Assembly (NCBI GenBank): GCA_017610485.1
Contig: JAFCBY010000070.1
Coordinates: forward strand, 1 to 5,914
DNA: 5,914 nt
Source of the DNA: Candidatus Falkowiibacteriota bacterium
Lineage (GTDB): Archaea > Iainarchaeota > Iainarchaeia > Iainarchaeales > GCA-2688035
Reading direction: 5' to 3'
In this document: positions 5,184 through 5,914 of the stretch, piece by piece
Layout: the number at the start of each line of letters is the position of its first letter
Numbering within the stretch: position 1 is the stretch's first letter
Notes under the pieces: model-generated
What the model saw: the letters and a program-made list of their open reading frames with translations, nothing else
Database searches by the model: none
Told to the model about the DNA's origin: nothing
Program-made: the position numbers and the translations under genes

Positions 5184-5914
5184 TATCCTGAACTTTTTCT
5201 TTTTCTTCTTGCCAAACATTTGGGCAAGCTTTTGCATGTCCATGCCGCCCTTTTTTTGCAGGGTTGTTTCGTCAAGTTTCCTGAATTTCTTGAAAACAGA
5301 GCTCATCTGCTTGTAGGACTTTATAAGTTCCCTGACTTCCGCATCTGTCTTGCCGCTGCCCTTTGCAATCCTCTGAATTCTCGACCGGTTCAGCACATCG
5401 GGGTTTTTCTTCTCCTGCATGGTCATCGAATCCATTATGACCTTGAAGCCGTCCAGCTTTCCCTCTGTCATGTCAAGCATTTCTTTCGGAAGCTGCATCT
5501 TCATGCCGAGCATTTCAGCAACCTTGTTTAGGGGGCCCATTTTCCTTGTTGCCTTCAGCTGCTTGTAGAAAACGTCCAGGTTAAATTCCCCCTTCAACAG
5601 CTCCTCCGGGCTCAGCTCTTCTTCCTCGGAAACCTCTTTTGCCTTTTCAAGGAGGGTCTCCAAGTCTCCGTAGCCCATTATTCTGCTCAAGTACCTTTGC
5701 GGGTCAAAGGCCTGCAGGTCATCCGGCTTTTCCCCCGTTCCCAAAAAGTAGACCGGTGCCTTGCTTACTGCGCACGCTGCAAGGGCCCCTCCCCCTTTGG
5801 CCGAGCCGTCAACCCTTGTAATGATTACACTGTTGACCCCGACAGCGTCGTGAAAGGCCTGTGCCTGTTTCTTGGCGAGCTGTCCAACGTCTGCCCCGAG
5901 AACAAGCCATCTTT
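5178..5914 (-). CDS. srp54: Signal recognition particle GTPase SRP54, N-terminus beyond window edge
   Basis: The frame is open to the right edge, so the 5' part is missing; 244 residues remain of an expected 440-450, covering the end of the GTPase (G) domain and the whole M domain. SRP54 binds signal sequences on the ribosome, pairs with 7S RNA, and docks with FtsY for membrane insertion. Numbering visible residues from 5912, the GADVGQ segment (6-11) is followed by the G4 guanine-specificity motif as TRVDG (32-36; usually TKxD), then SAKGGGAL (37-44) and the closing GTGEKPDDL with FDPQRYLSRIMGYGD. The methionine-rich M domain follows: the MLGMKMQ finger-loop region, PKEMLDMTEGKLDGF, and the SRP RNA-binding motif NRSRIQRIAKGSG (175-187, bases 5352-5390). 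These M-domain features separate it from FtsY. The tail is unusually lysine-rich (KKKKKK near the end). It is the first visible gene of the four-gene minus-strand unit. An internal TTG at 5744 is not the start, because conserved G-domain sequence continues upstream of it. Confidence 0.97.
   Translation of the reverse strand, partial: RWLVLGADVGQLAKKQAQAFHDAVGVNSVIITRVDGSAKGGGALAACAVSKAPVYFLGTGEKPDDLQAFDPQRYLSRIMGYGDLETLLEKAKEVSEEEELSPEELLKGEFNLDVFYKQLKATRKMGPLNKVAEMLGMKMQLPKEMLDMTEGKLDGFKVIMDSMTMQEKKNPDVLNRSRIQRIAKGSGKTDAEVRELIKSYKQMSSVFKKFRKLDETTLQKKGGMDMQKLAQMFGKKKKKKFRIR

Noticed and set aside
5191..5214. Pyrimidine-rich tract on the plus strand that could look like a terminator or repeat
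   Set aside because: It is the complement of lysine codons in the SRP54 tail, within coding sequence.
4890..5531. A 213-residue open frame on the plus strand
   Set aside because: It lies antisense across the end of srp54 and most of the basic protein gene, both well supported on the minus strand. Its leucine/phenylalanine-rich translation is what the complement of Lys/Glu-rich coding sequence gives.
5178..5744. An SRP54 fragment starting at an internal TTG at 5744, as if it were a separate M-domain protein
   Set aside because: The same frame continues upstream to the window edge with conserved G-domain sequence, including TRVDG and SAKGGGAL, so the gene is simply cut by the edge.
1..5914. 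CRISPR arrays, insertion sequences, tRNA or rRNA genes, toxin-antitoxin or defence genes
   Set aside because: No regularly spaced repeats, inverted terminal repeats, transposase motifs or RNA gene signatures were seen, and nearly all sequence is taken up by seven housekeeping-like or transporter genes.

Overview
The window looks like a piece of a very compact archaeal chromosome. Evidence for Archaea: a signal recognition particle SRP54 of archaeal type, an archaeal-style class A24 (GxGD) prepilin peptidase with its own C-terminal membrane segment, an RNA 3'-phosphate cyclase, and TATA-box promoters placed about 27 bases from start codons that lack a ribosome binding site. Nearly every base is coding; the only real intergenic gap is 52 bases. 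The compactness and the SRP54 sequence style suggest a DPANN-type lineage (for example Diapherotrites, Micrarchaeota or Woesearchaeota), but this is inference and no rRNA is present to settle it.

Layout: (1) bases 1-734, minus strand, an NAD-dependent epimerase/dehydratase of the extended SDR family, whose C-terminus runs off the left edge. (2) bases 735-786, a short divergent promoter with one central AT-rich TATA element that can serve both directions. (3) bases 787-3112, plus strand, a two-gene unit: a 12-helix major facilitator superfamily transporter followed one base later by rtcA. (4) bases 3113-3123, an 11-base convergent junction. (5) bases 3124-5914, minus strand, a tightly packed four-gene unit read from right to left: srp54 (N-terminus beyond the right edge), an unrecognised highly basic protein, an inosine/xanthosine triphosphatase of the YjjX/DUF84 family, and a prepilin peptidase.

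How they may work together: the four-gene unit joins the targeting GTPase for co-translational membrane insertion with the membrane protease that matures type IV pilin or archaellin precursors, which are themselves membrane-inserted proteins. The unknown basic protein sits between them and is the least explained gene here. The NTPase is a nucleotide-pool housekeeping enzyme with no obvious tie to secretion. The MFS-rtcA pair is close enough to be co-transcribed, but no shared pathway is evident. I saw no mobile element, CRISPR array, tRNA, rRNA or convincing new defence system; the more interesting points are the symmetric, probably leaderless divergent promoter, the unknown basic protein in the srp54 unit, and some motif variants in RtcA and SRP54.
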